The notes under the pieces: model-generated
Told to the model about the DNA's origin: nothing
The model's input: only the letters and a program-made list of their open reading frames with translations
Databases searched by the model: none
Shown: positions 1-8,834 of the stretch, one piece after another
How the letters are laid out: each line of letters starts with the position of its first letter
How positions within the stretch are numbered: position 1 is the first letter of the stretch
NCBI GenBank assembly: GCA_002379425.1
Contig: DFTH01000004.1
Coordinates: forward strand, 62,001 to 126,000
Length of the DNA stretch: 64,000 nt
Source: Prevotella sp. UBA4217
GTDB taxonomy: Bacteria; Bacteroidota; Bacteroidia; Bacteroidales; Bacteroidaceae
Reading direction: 5' to 3'
Translations under genes and position numbers: made by a program

Positions 1-1
1 G

Positions 2-37
2 AATCCCTGCTCTATTGACGGAGCAGGGATTTTTTTG
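2..37 (+). terminator. Rho-independent terminator of an upstream gene
   Basis: A 10-bp stem (ATCCCTGCTC pairing with GAGCAGGGAT) is followed directly by a run of seven T. The gene it ends lies outside the window. Confidence 0.85.
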
Positions 38-60
38 TCTCAAAAATACGTTTTGTGTCA

Positions 61-213
61 TTTTTACACCTCTATATAGTGTCCACATTTGCAGAGGAGT
101 GAGTTTTTCGTAATTTATTGAACTCCAGTTGTTTGTGTAATGCCAGTACCCCGCTCTTGTCCACTTTTCTCTTTATATGTACTTGTTTTTGGCTTTTTCT
201 CTTCATAACTTTG
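61..213 (+). promoter_or_regulatory. Regulated promoter of the DUF4842 lipoprotein gene
   Basis: The -7 box TAACTTTG lies at 206-213. Upstream are CTATAT-N4-TCCAC at 72-86, inside a 26-bp segment (61-86) that matches the segment before susC at 23 of 26 positions, and TCCACTTTTCT at 160-170. The first box ends 120 bp and the second starts 46 bp upstream of the -7 box. The same layout recurs before susC and before the second GH3 gene, so these look like activator sites of one regulon. The regulator is not identified. Confidence 0.75.
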
Positions 214-267
214 CACCGTCGAAACAAAAAAGCGAAAATTCAATAATTACTCATTCTAAAAAACAAA

Positions 268-1752
268 ATGAAAACGAACGTAAAGAATCTGATGATGGTC
301 GTGACAGCAGCCGTGATGACAGCCTGCTCAAGTAACACTGATCTGTATGATGCGAATGCCGTAACCGAGCGTGCGGAGGTGAGCACAAAAGAATCCTATG
401 CGGAGAACTTTGCTCAGAAATACCCCAATGTGGATATGAACCAGAACTGGGACTACAGCACTAAGCAGAGCGACTATCGCATAGTTAATGCAAATAGATC
501 ACATACCCGAGCAGGCGAAGGTGGCATCACCGCAGGCAGTTGGTACGAGGTGGATAATAATACACTGGCCTGGATGCATGAGCAACTCGTGGAGGGACGA
601 GACAATCGCCGTCTGGGAAACCCATTCTATATGACCGTGCCTGGCAATGATTTCACGATTATCCCCATCTATCAGGGACAGGCAGGAGCGATGTGGAACC
701 TGCACGTCGTGGTTGATGGCGTCGATTATCTGGTCTGGGAAAAGATCAACAAGACTGTTCTGGGTGGTTCTGACGAGAATATCCAGGACGAGACCAAGAC
801 AGGAACCATGCAGATCAAGGACCTCGACAGTGATGAGTGGCACAACCTGCACGGACAGTGGTATGACTGGGGCTACGGTCATTGGAACAGTCTCTATAAT
901 ACCGACGGTACGGATCGTTGGACCCCTGACTGGAGCGAGAAGAACCATGTGACAGCCGTGCGCTCCACCCCTTACACTTTCCACAACTTCCCCGTAGGTG
1001 CGGAAATGTACTTCTATCTCGACGTGACAGTTTCTGGCAGCGGTGAGTGGGATGGTGCCTATCACGAAATCAATAATGTAGGTGCTCATGAGTCGTCGCT
1101 GAAAGGACAGATGCTTGCTTTGCAGAACGTACCACGTCCCGCTAATATCTCTGATGACAATGAAGTGATGATTATCGGCTGTGAGGATGCCGACCTGAAG
1201 GATAGCGACTGGGACATGAACGATGTCGTGTTCCTGGTGTATGGAAAGACTGTGCCGCAGCCCATCAAGATTGAGGAGGGTGACAACATCGAAGAGGTGA
1301 AGAGCGTACGCTATATGATCGAGGACCTGGGTTCCACCGATGACTTCGACTTCAATGACATCGTGATCGACATGTCTGAAATCCACACCATCTCTCCGAC
1401 ATATACCAATGGCGTCGTGACTGCCTGGAACGATAAGGGCTATCGTCAGGAAGCGGTGATCCGTCACCTCGGTGGTACGCTGCCCTTCACGCTGAAGATC
1501 GGGCAGACGGTATTTTCTGCAGGCGGTCAGGACTCTTTCCAGACAAATCCCGACATCAGGCTCGACGTGACGGGTTGGAATATCAACAGCCACAACATCA
1601 GCGTGGAGGTAGAGCAGAAGGATAGTGAGGGCGTGTTCAGAATTCAGTTCCCGAGGGCCGGCGAGGCTCCGATGATCATCGCCGTTGATCCTTCACAGGG
1701 CTGGATGCCAGAGCGCCAGAGCGTGCCAGAGTCGTGGTTCTATACTGAATAA
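268..1752 (+). CDS. DUF4842 / LruC-domain surface lipoprotein
   Basis: A 494-residue predicted lipoprotein: residues 1-20 form a short hydrophobic signal ending in a lipobox-like TACS. The C-terminal half carries two acidic Asp/Asn-rich segments (SDWDMNDVVF and DDFDFNDIVID) typical of DUF4842/LruC-domain proteins, in which they resemble calcium-binding loops. The molecular role of the family is unsettled; cell-surface attachment or glycan binding is plausible. The gene shares its promoter layout with susC and the second GH3 gene, which ties it to the glucan regulon. It is separated from the next gene by a terminator. Start chosen at the only ATG that gives a signal peptide, 55 bp after the -7 box. 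Confidence 0.8.
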   Translation: MKTNVKNLMMVVTAAVMTACSSNTDLYDANAVTERAEVSTKESYAENFAQKYPNVDMNQNWDYSTKQSDYRIVNANRSHTRAGEGGITAGSWYEVDNNTLAWMHEQLVEGRDNRRLGNPFYMTVPGNDFTIIPIYQGQAGAMWNLHVVVDGVDYLVWEKINKTVLGGSDENIQDETKTGTMQIKDLDSDEWHNLHGQWYDWGYGHWNSLYNTDGTDRWTPDWSEKNHVTAVRSTPYTFHNFPVGAEMYFYLDVTVSGSGEWDGAYHEINNVGAHESSLKGQMLALQNVPRPANISDDNEVMIIGCEDADLKDSDWDMNDVVFLVYGKTVPQPIKIEEGDNIEEVKSVRYMIEDLGSTDDFDFNDIVIDMSEIHTISPTYTNGVVTAWNDKGYRQEAVIRHLGGTLPFTLKIGQTVFSAGGQDSFQTNPDIRLDVTGWNINSHNISVEVEQKDSEGVFRIQFPRAGEAPMIIAVDPSQGWMPERQSVPESWFYTE

Positions 1753-1836
1753 GATACATAGGTAATTTGGTTTTAGTTATATTAGTTAGTTTTGACGAAT
1801 AGAGTTCGTTTTTAGGTTAATAGTTAGTAGTTTGGG

Positions 1837-1869
1837 AAAGGGCTTCTGCGAGAGCAGGTGCCCTTTTTT
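1837..1869 (+). terminator. Terminator after the DUF4842 gene
   Basis: AAAGGGC pairs with GCCCTTT, with an inner CTGC/GCAG stem, followed by a T-rich tract. It separates the DUF4842 unit from the GH3-GH5 unit. Confidence 0.75.
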
Positions 1870-1890
1870 CTCCAGGCGATAATTTTTTTG

Positions 1891-1898
1891 TATCTTTG
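1891..1898 (+). promoter_or_regulatory. -7 box of the GH3-GH5 gene
   Basis: TATCTTTG matches the TAnnTTTG consensus. Transcription would begin near 1905, so the upstream in-frame ATG at 1858 cannot be the start codon; this supports the start at 1939. No copy of the CTATAT/TCCAC boxes is seen here. Confidence 0.75.
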
Positions 1899-1938
1899 CA
1901 AGCAAATTCCGGATAGTAATCCTAAAATTCAAATATGT

Positions 1939-4900
1939 ATGCAAACTAAAAGATGTATTTTAACCTTGTTGGCGGCCTGTATCCTGGCCGGAACTTGGGC
2001 ACAGAAGTCAGACATGAACAAGTTTATCGACCAGTTGCTCCAGAAAATGACACTGGAAGAGAAATTGGGACAGTTGAACTTGGCACCAGCCAGTGAAGAT
2101 ATTGTCACTGGTGGAGCCGTTGATACTGAGGTTGGCACGCGCATCGCCAGCGGACAGTTGGGTGGCATATTCAATCTGAAGGGCGTGGATAAAATTAAGG
2201 TCCTCCAGGATATTGCCGTGAAGAAATCGCGCCTTGGCATCCCCCTCATTGTGGGCATGGACGTGATCCATGGCTACGAGACCATCTTCCCTATCCCCCT
2301 TGCGCTCTCTTGCTCATGGGATTTGGAAGCCATTGAGAACATGGCCTGTATCTCTGCGCGTGAGGCCAGTGCCGATGGTATCAACTGGGTCTATTCACCC
2401 ATGGTGGATATCGCACTGGATGCCCGTTGGGGCCGTGTGGCAGAGAGTGGGGGAGAAGACCCCTTCCTTGGTGCAGAGATTGCCAAGGCATACGTCCGGG
2501 GCTATCAGGGAAGCCAGTATGATACGGATAAGGTGATGGCTTGCGTGAAGCACTATGGGCTCTATGGCGCAGTGGAGGCTGGCCGTGACTATAACACGGT
2601 GGATATGAGCCATCTGCGCATGTACAACCAATACTTCCCGCCCTACAGGGCAGCGGCTGAGGCTGGTGCAGGCTCGTTTATGTCGTCGTTCAATCTCGTG
2701 GATGGTCAGCATGCCACGGCCAACCGATGGCTGCTTACCGACGTGCTGCGCGACCAGTGGAAGTTTGGTGGTTTCGTGGTGACCGACTATGGTTCTATTG
2801 GTGAGATGACGAACCACGGCCTGGGCAGCCTGAAGCAGAACTCGGCCAAGGCCCTCAAGGCAGGTACGGATATGGACATGTGCTCCAATGGGTTTATCGG
2901 TACGTTGGCAGAGTCCCTGAAAGATGGTTCCGTCACGATGGCGGAGATCGACCTGGCCTGTCGCCGTGTCTTGGAGGCGAAATATAAGTTGGGACTTTTC
3001 GACGACCCCTACCGCTATCTGGATGCCAAGCGCAGGGAGCGCGATATCTTCACCGACGAGCATCGTGCCATGTCGCGCCAGTTGGCTACGGAGACCTTTG
3101 TACTCTTGAAAAATGACCATCATACGCTGCCACTGAAGAAACAGGGTAAGATCGCATTGATCGGTCCGTTGGCCAATGACCGTGCCAATATCACGGGTAC
3201 CTGGTGTGTGGCCGCCACGCCTGAGCGCTACCAGACCATCAAGGAAGGCATGGAGCAGGCATTGGCAGGAAAGGCTCAGTTGTTGTATGCTCAGGGATGC
3301 AACCTGACGCGTGATGCCGCCTTGCAGGAGGCAGCAGAATTTGGCAAGCGTATCCCCAGGGTGGATGACGCACAGGCCAAGGCCGAAGCATTGGCAGTGG
3401 CGAAGGAGGCCGATGTGATCGTCTGTGCGATGGGTGAGTGTGCCGACTTCTCTGGTGAAAGTAGTAGTCGGGCAACTTTGGAGATGCCTGATGTGCAGCG
3501 CGAACTATTGGAAGAACTCGTAGCCCTGGGAAAGCCCGTGGTGCTGTTGAACTTCTCAGGACGTGCTACTGTCCTCACATGGGAACAGGCGCATGTAGAT
3601 GCTATCATGAACGTGTGGTTTGCTGGTTCTGAGGCAGGAAAGGCCATTGCCGATGTACTTTTTGGCGAGGTTTCGCCCAGTGGGCACCTCACAGTGACGA
3701 TGCCTCGTGCACTCGGACAGGTACCTGTCTATTATAATCATCTGAATACAGGCCGCCCGGTGGCTGAGGGAGCAGACCGCTATCAGAAGTTTGCCAGTAA
3801 CTACCTGGAGGTGCGCAATGATCCCCTCTATCCCTTCGGCTATGGTCTGACATATACGACGTTCGCCTACGACCATCTGCGCCTGAGTGCAGACCAGATG
3901 GGGACGGATGGCAGTGTGGAGGCTATCGTTAAAGTGACTAATACGGGCAACTACGATGCTGCCGAGGTGGTACAACTCTATATTCGTGACCTGGTGGCTG
4001 ATGTGAGCAGGCCTATCAAGGAACTGAAGGGCTTCAAGCGCATCTATCTGAAGGCTGGTGAGCAGCGTGACGTGAAATTTGTGATTACACCAGAGATGTT
4101 GCAGTACTATGACATCAACGGCCATGTTGTCAAGGGCGAAGGCGAGTTTGATATCATGGTAGGCTCCAACAGCCGTGATGTACTGACTACCCGTCTGATG
4201 GTAGCAACTCCCAAAGAGAAGTCCGTCCGTGTGAGTGGTCCTGACCTGATCCGGCCTGATGGCAGGAAACTCTTTATCCAGGGGACAAACCTGGGCAACT
4301 GGCTGAACCCCGAGGGGTATATGTTCGGACTCAGCCGCACCAATTCCGCGTGGATGATCGACCTGATGATCAAGGAGGCCGTAGGCCCTGATTTCGCAGC
4401 CGACTTCTGGCGGGTTTTCAAGGACAACTATATCACTCGTGCGGATATTGAGTTCATCGCCCAGCAGGGAGCCAATACCATCCGCCTGCCCTTTAACTAC
4501 AAACTCTTTACGGATGAGGACTACATGGGACTGTCGAAGGATCAGGATGGCTTTGCAAGGATGGACTCCGTGGTGACCTGGTGTCGTGACAACGGCCTTT
4601 ACCTGATCCTTGACATGCATGACTGCCCTGGTGGACAGACGGGCGACAATATCGACGACGGGCATGGCTATCCCTGGCTTTTCGAGAGTGAAAGGAGTCA
4701 GGCCCTCTTCTGTGATATCTGGCAGCGCATCGCACGAAAGTATAAGGATGAGCCCGTAATCCTTGGCTATGAGTTGGCCAACGAGCCCATCGCCCACTAT
4801 TTCGAAAACAAGGAAGAACTGAACCAGAGACTGGAGCCTCTCTATAAACGAGTCGTGAAGGCAATCCGCGAAGTAGATAGGAACCACATTATATTATTAG

Positions 4901-5373
4901 GTGGTGCTCGCTGGAACTCTGATTTCTATATGTTCAAAGACTGGGCCTTCGACGATAATATCATATACACTTGCCATCGTTATGGAGGTGAGGCGACGGC
5001 AGCGGCCATCAAAGACTATATCGATTTCCGCGACAAGACGGGGCTGCCCATGTATATGGGTGAGATCGGTCATAACACGGACGAGTGGCAGGCACAGTTT
5101 GTCGAGGTGATGAAGCAGGCCAATATCGGCTACACCTTCTGGCCGTATAAAAAGATTGACGGCTCATGTATGATGGGCATTCAGCGTCCGGAAGGATGGG
5201 ACAGCATCGTGGTGAAATATTCGGAGACGCCACGCGGTACTTATCAGGAGTGGCGTGAGGCTCGTCCTGAGCAGGCAAAGTTTAGGGAACTCTTGATGCA
5301 GTATGCGGAGAACAGCCGTTTTGAGCGCTGCCAACCGCAGGAAAACTATATCAGATCCTTAGGTTTAAGGTGA
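1939..5373 (+). CDS. GH3-GH5 fusion glycoside hydrolase
   Basis: A secreted 1144-residue two-enzyme protein. A signal peptide (about 1-21, ending before QKSD) leads a GH3 beta-glucosidase-type module with nucleophile Asp283 in VVTDYGSI, then the GH3 C-terminal sandwich domain and a fibronectin-III-like domain (about 620-750). A GH5 module follows (about 775-1130), with acid/base Glu949 in ELANEP and nucleophile Glu1042 in MGEIGH. Both active sites look intact. Such a protein could cut a beta-glucan internally and release glucose from the ends; the exact linkage cannot be read from sequence. The open frame extends upstream to 1858, but the promoter lies inside that extension. It immediately precedes susC. 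The exact GH5 subfamily is not assigned. Confidence 0.9.
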   Translation: MQTKRCILTLLAACILAGTWAQKSDMNKFIDQLLQKMTLEEKLGQLNLAPASEDIVTGGAVDTEVGTRIASGQLGGIFNLKGVDKIKVLQDIAVKKSRLGIPLIVGMDVIHGYETIFPIPLALSCSWDLEAIENMACISAREASADGINWVYSPMVDIALDARWGRVAESGGEDPFLGAEIAKAYVRGYQGSQYDTDKVMACVKHYGLYGAVEAGRDYNTVDMSHLRMYNQYFPPYRAAAEAGAGSFMSSFNLVDGQHATANRWLLTDVLRDQWKFGGFVVTDYGSIGEMTNHGLGSLKQNSAKALKAGTDMDMCSNGFIGTLAESLKDGSVTMAEIDLACRRVLEAKYKLGLFDDPYRYLDAKRRERDIFTDEHRAMSRQLATETFVLLKNDHHTLPLKKQGKIALIGPLANDRANITGTWCVAATPERYQTIKEGMEQALAGKAQLLYAQGCNLTRDAALQEAAEFGKRIPRVDDAQAKAEALAVAKEADVIVCAMGECADFSGESSSRATLEMPDVQRELLEELVALGKPVVLLNFSGRATVLTWEQAHVDAIMNVWFAGSEAGKAIADVLFGEVSPSGHLTVTMPRALGQVPVYYNHLNTGRPVAEGADRYQKFASNYLEVRNDPLYPFGYGLTYTTFAYDHLRLSADQMGTDGSVEAIVKVTNTGNYDAAEVVQLYIRDLVADVSRPIKELKGFKRIYLKAGEQRDVKFVITPEMLQYYDINGHVVKGEGEFDIMVGSNSRDVLTTRLMVATPKEKSVRVSGPDLIRPDGRKLFIQGTNLGNWLNPEGYMFGLSRTNSAWMIDLMIKEAVGPDFAADFWRVFKDNYITRADIEFIAQQGANTIRLPFNYKLFTDEDYMGLSKDQDGFARMDSVVTWCRDNGLYLILDMHDCPGGQTGDNIDDGHGYPWLFESERSQALFCDIWQRIARKYKDEPVILGYELANEPIAHYFENKEELNQRLEPLYKRVVKAIREVDRNHIILLGGARWNSDFYMFKDWAFDDNIIYTCHRYGGEATAAAIKDYIDFRDKTGLPMYMGEIGHNTDEWQAQFVEVMKQANIGYTFWPYKKIDGSCMMGIQRPEGWDSIVVKYSETPRGTYQEWREARPEQAKFRELLMQYAENSRFERCQPQENYIRSLGLR

Positions 5374-5382
5374 AAAATGTAT

Positions 5383-5533
5383 TTTTTACACCTCTATATT
5401 TCGTCCACTCTTTTTAAATTGGTGTTTTAGTCTATATGGTTGATAATCAAATGATTCGTTAAAAGTTGAACTGGAAAAAATCCACTTTTCTGATGCAGAG
5501 GTTCGCACGTTCCTTTTATTTTTCTTAATTTTG
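5383..5533 (+). promoter_or_regulatory. Regulated promoter of the susC operon
   Basis: The 26-bp segment at 5383-5408 repeats the one at 61-86 and contains CTATAT-N4-TCCAC (5394-5408). A palindrome TTGATAATCAA lies at 5440-5450, TCCACTTTTCT at 5481-5491, and the -7 box TAATTTTG at 5526-5533. Distances to the -7 box are 118, 86 and 45 bp. The palindrome also occurs (with T for A in the centre) 87 bp upstream of the -7 box of the second GH3 gene. Confidence 0.8.
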
Positions 5534-5595
5534 CACCAGAAATCCTAACTACAGGAAATATCTAACTTTCAATTAACAATAATTCAAAACAAAGT

Positions 5596-8500
5596 ATGAA
5601 AAAAAGCAGGTTAAGTTTGATGTTGTTGGCACTGTTTGTGTCTATGACATCGTTTGCCCAAGGCATCTTGGGTACTGTGATTGACGAGAACGGAGAGCCC
5701 GTCATCGGTGCGACCGTTGTCGAGAAAAGCAATCCTCAGAATGCGACGATTACCGATTTCGACGGTAACTTCAATCTGAAGGTTGACGAAGGTAAGACCA
5801 TTGCTATCTCCTATGTGGGTTATATCACCCAGGAGGTTGCTGCCCGCAGTGGCATGACGGTCAATCTGAAGCCCGACGACAAGATGCTCGAGGAAGTGGT
5901 TGTCGTAGGTTATGGCGTTCAGAAGAAGAGTGTGGTAACCGCCTCCATCGCGAAGGTGAGTGCCGATGATTTGGAAGGCAAGACGCGTCTGCGTGCCGAT
6001 GATGCCCTGAAGGGTATGGCCGCTGGTGTGAACGTGACCTCGTCGTCAGGTCAGCCAGGTTCTCAATCAATGATTCGTGTGCGTGGTACAGGTACCATTA
6101 ATGATACCAATCCTCTTTATATTATCGACGGCATGCCCGCTGACCAGTACGGTCTGGAGTCCGTGAATCCTAATGATATCGAGAGTATTGAGGTCTTGAA
6201 GGATGCCGCCTCTGGTGCTATCTATGGTGCACGTGCCGCCAATGGTGTGATCCTGGTGACCACCAAAAAGGGTAAGATGGGTAAAGCCCAGATCAACTAC
6301 AACTTCAGTTACGGTTGGCAGTCTGCCTGGAAGAAGCGTGACGTGACTGGCGCTACCGACTATGCTGTGCTTCAGAACGAGAAATACATCAATGGTGGAC
6401 AGGCTCCCCTCTATGCCGATCCCTACAACCTGACGGATGCCAACGGCAATGCCGTGAAGGGCTTTGGTACAGACTGGCAGAAACTGCTGTTCAACGATAA
6501 TGCACCTATCGTGCAGCACGATGTATCCGTCAGTGGTGCCACGGAGAAGGTGAACTATTATCTGTCGATGGGCTATTATTCTCAGGACGGTATCGTAGGT
6601 GGTAATTATGGCAAGTCGAATTATGACCGTCTGACCATCCGTTCGAATAATAACTTCAATATCTTCGATGCCAGCAAGGAGCGTAGTTTCCTCAACAAGT
6701 TGGATATTAGTGCCAACCTCTCTTATATGCGTACGCACAGTACGGGTATCGATGCTAACTCCACATGGGGTTCGCCTCTGGGTTCCGCCCTCTATCTGGC
6801 ACCCACATTGCCTGTCACCCTCGACAAAGACGGAGCCGGTGCAGAGATGATCGATCGCTATTCGGCATACGATCTCTACAAAGATCAGAATGGTGATCCC
6901 TATACGATTCCTGGTTTCGTTGGTTCCTATCAGGAGCAGAACAACCCTATCGCCATGATGCAGCAGCGTCCAAGTAAGGGCTGGTCGCATAAGTTCATGC
7001 CGAAGTTCTCTATCGACCTCCAGTTGTGGGATAACCTGAAGTACCATTTTACCTGGAGTGCAGAGCAGTCGTTCTGGGGCAGTGAGTCGGCAACAACTGA
7101 GAAGTACTATTTCTCTGGAAACAACAACTCCGATCATACACAGGCTTCATCTGAGAAGTCGAATAGCACGACATGGCAGATAGAGAATACGCTGACCTAC
7201 GACAAGGAGTTCGGCAAGCACTCCATCGGCGTAGTGCTCGGACAGAGTGCCCTGAAGTTCAAGGGCAGTTACGTAGGTGCCTCTCACTGGAATCTGATCA
7301 ATGTCAACAAGCCATACGTAGATTATACAACTGGTGGTAGTGTACAGACAACAACGGATGAAGAAGGACATATCATCGGTGTGACGAGCCTTGTCAGCGG
7401 ATGGGCCGGTCCAAACGTGGAGCATCGTCTGGCCTCGCTCTTTGGCCGTCTGAGTTATAACTACGACGAGAAGTATATGATTCAGGCCACTATCCGTCGT
7501 GACGGTTCGAGCCGCTTCGGTTCTAATAATAAATATGGTGTGTTCCCTTCAGTATCTGTAGGTTGGAACATCATGAACGAGAAATTTATGGAGAGCACCC
7601 GCGACTGGCTTACGAATCTGAAGTTCCGTGCCAGTTGGGGTAAGAACGGTAACGAGAACATCGGTGACTTCCGTTACACAGTACTCACCACTTCTGGTGG
7701 TACCAGTAACTACTATTTCGGCCGACAGGCTTCTATGGTCTATGGTTCAAAGGCCAACGGTCTTGCCAATGAGGACCTGAAGTGGGAGGAGAGTGAGCAG
7801 ACTGACCTCGGTCTTGACTTCGGTTTCTGGAACAATAAGTTGACCTTCACCGTCGATTATTACATCAAGAAGACCAACGGTATGCTGATGGATATGCCTA
7901 TCCCGTCGTATGTAGGTGAGACCAGGCCTATTGGTAACGTGGGAGACATGGAGAACTCTGGTATCGAGTTTGAACTGGGATATAAGTTCAATATCAGCGA
8001 TGCAAACTTCTCTATCAAGGGTAACGCTTCCTATCTGAAGAACAAACTGAAGAACCTGGGTAACGATACGGGCTTCCTGAACTATGGCATCAGTCAGTTC
8101 AGCGATGGTGGTACACGTGCCGAGAATGGTGAGCCCTTCCCCTTCTTCTATGGCTATAAGACCGCTGGCGTGCTGCAGAATGCTGCACAGGCTGCTGAGT
8201 ATAGTGCCAAGTATAACACCACGGCTAATCCTGGTGACCTGATCTTCGTCGATATGAACGGTGACGGACAGATTACCTCTGACGACCGTACGAAGATTGG
8301 TAAGCCGACACCCGACTGGACCTTCGGTCTGAACTTTGACGCAGAATGGAAGGGCTTCGACCTGAACCTGTTCTTCCAGGGTGTGAGTGGTGCTGATATC
8401 TTCGACGCTACCTGGCGTCAGGACATCGCCTCGGGTAACTATCCCACTTGGGTGCTCGACCGTTGGACGGGTGAGGGCACATCCAACAAACTGCCTCTCC

Positions 8501-8790
8501 TGAAACTGGGCGACTCAAGGAACTGGGTTTGCAGCGATATCTATATTCAGGATGGTTCATACCTCCGTCTTAAGAATATCTCACTGGGTTACACACTGCC
8601 TCGCAACCTGACCAAGAAGGTGTATATCGAGCGCTTCCGTGTCTATGTCCGTGCAGAGAACCTCTTCACCTGGACCAAGTACTGGGGCTTCGATCCTGAA
8701 ATCGGTTCTAGCAGTTCATCAATGGGTGTTGACTATGGAGTATATCCTCAGGCTCGCACATGGACGGTAGGTTTCAACGTATCACTTTGA
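5596..8790 (+). CDS. susC: SusC/RagA-type TonB-dependent outer-membrane transporter
   Basis: A 1064-residue outer-membrane importer for oligosaccharides. It has a signal peptide (about 1-21, ending SFAQ), a carboxypeptidase-regulatory-like domain (about 23-95), the TonB-box-like EEVVVVGYG near residue 98, a plug domain with LYIIDGMPAD and GAIYGARAANGVILVTT, and a long beta-barrel ending in the hydrophobic strand WTVGFNVSL. Length is usual for the family. It is followed by susD and the surface glycan-binding protein, with which it should form the import complex. The promoter upstream carries the regulon boxes. Confidence 0.95.
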   Translation: MKKSRLSLMLLALFVSMTSFAQGILGTVIDENGEPVIGATVVEKSNPQNATITDFDGNFNLKVDEGKTIAISYVGYITQEVAARSGMTVNLKPDDKMLEEVVVVGYGVQKKSVVTASIAKVSADDLEGKTRLRADDALKGMAAGVNVTSSSGQPGSQSMIRVRGTGTINDTNPLYIIDGMPADQYGLESVNPNDIESIEVLKDAASGAIYGARAANGVILVTTKKGKMGKAQINYNFSYGWQSAWKKRDVTGATDYAVLQNEKYINGGQAPLYADPYNLTDANGNAVKGFGTDWQKLLFNDNAPIVQHDVSVSGATEKVNYYLSMGYYSQDGIVGGNYGKSNYDRLTIRSNNNFNIFDASKERSFLNKLDISANLSYMRTHSTGIDANSTWGSPLGSALYLAPTLPVTLDKDGAGAEMIDRYSAYDLYKDQNGDPYTIPGFVGSYQEQNNPIAMMQQRPSKGWSHKFMPKFSIDLQLWDNLKYHFTWSAEQSFWGSESATTEKYYFSGNNNSDHTQASSEKSNSTTWQIENTLTYDKEFGKHSIGVVLGQSALKFKGSYVGASHWNLINVNKPYVDYTTGGSVQTTTDEEGHIIGVTSLVSGWAGPNVEHRLASLFGRLSYNYDEKYMIQATIRRDGSSRFGSNNKYGVFPSVSVGWNIMNEKFMESTRDWLTNLKFRASWGKNGNENIGDFRYTVLTTSGGTSNYYFGRQASMVYGSKANGLANEDLKWEESEQTDLGLDFGFWNNKLTFTVDYYIKKTNGMLMDMPIPSYVGETRPIGNVGDMENSGIEFELGYKFNISDANFSIKGNASYLKNKLKNLGNDTGFLNYGISQFSDGGTRAENGEPFPFFYGYKTAGVLQNAAQAAEYSAKYNTTANPGDLIFVDMNGDGQITSDDRTKIGKPTPDWTFGLNFDAEWKGFDLNLFFQGVSGADIFDATWRQDIASGNYPTWVLDRWTGEGTSNKLPLLKLGDSRNWVCSDIYIQDGSYLRLKNISLGYTLPRNLTKKVYIERFRVYVRAENLFTWTKYWGFDPEIGSSSSSMGVDYGVYPQARTWTVGFNVSL

Positions 8791-8833
8791 GAAATGAAGA
8801 ATTGAAAGATTGAAAAACTGAAAAATTGAAGAT
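8791..8833. repeat. AT-rich GAATTGAAA repeat patch
   Basis: Four loosely repeated units of the form GAAAnATTGA fill the gap between susC and susD. Related patches lie at 10377-10410, inside the second GH3 gene at 16321-16359, and in reverse orientation inside the GH2 gene at 28634-28665. Confidence 0.6.
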
Positions 8834-8834
8834 T

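Noticed and set aside
1858..1938. Upstream extension of the GH3-GH5 frame
   Set aside because: It overlaps a terminator tail and the -7 promoter box; the signal peptide begins at 1939.
3556..4887. 443-codon minus-strand frame opposite the GH3-GH5 gene
   Set aside because: Antisense shadow of a well-supported coding region; no domain, promoter or start signal.
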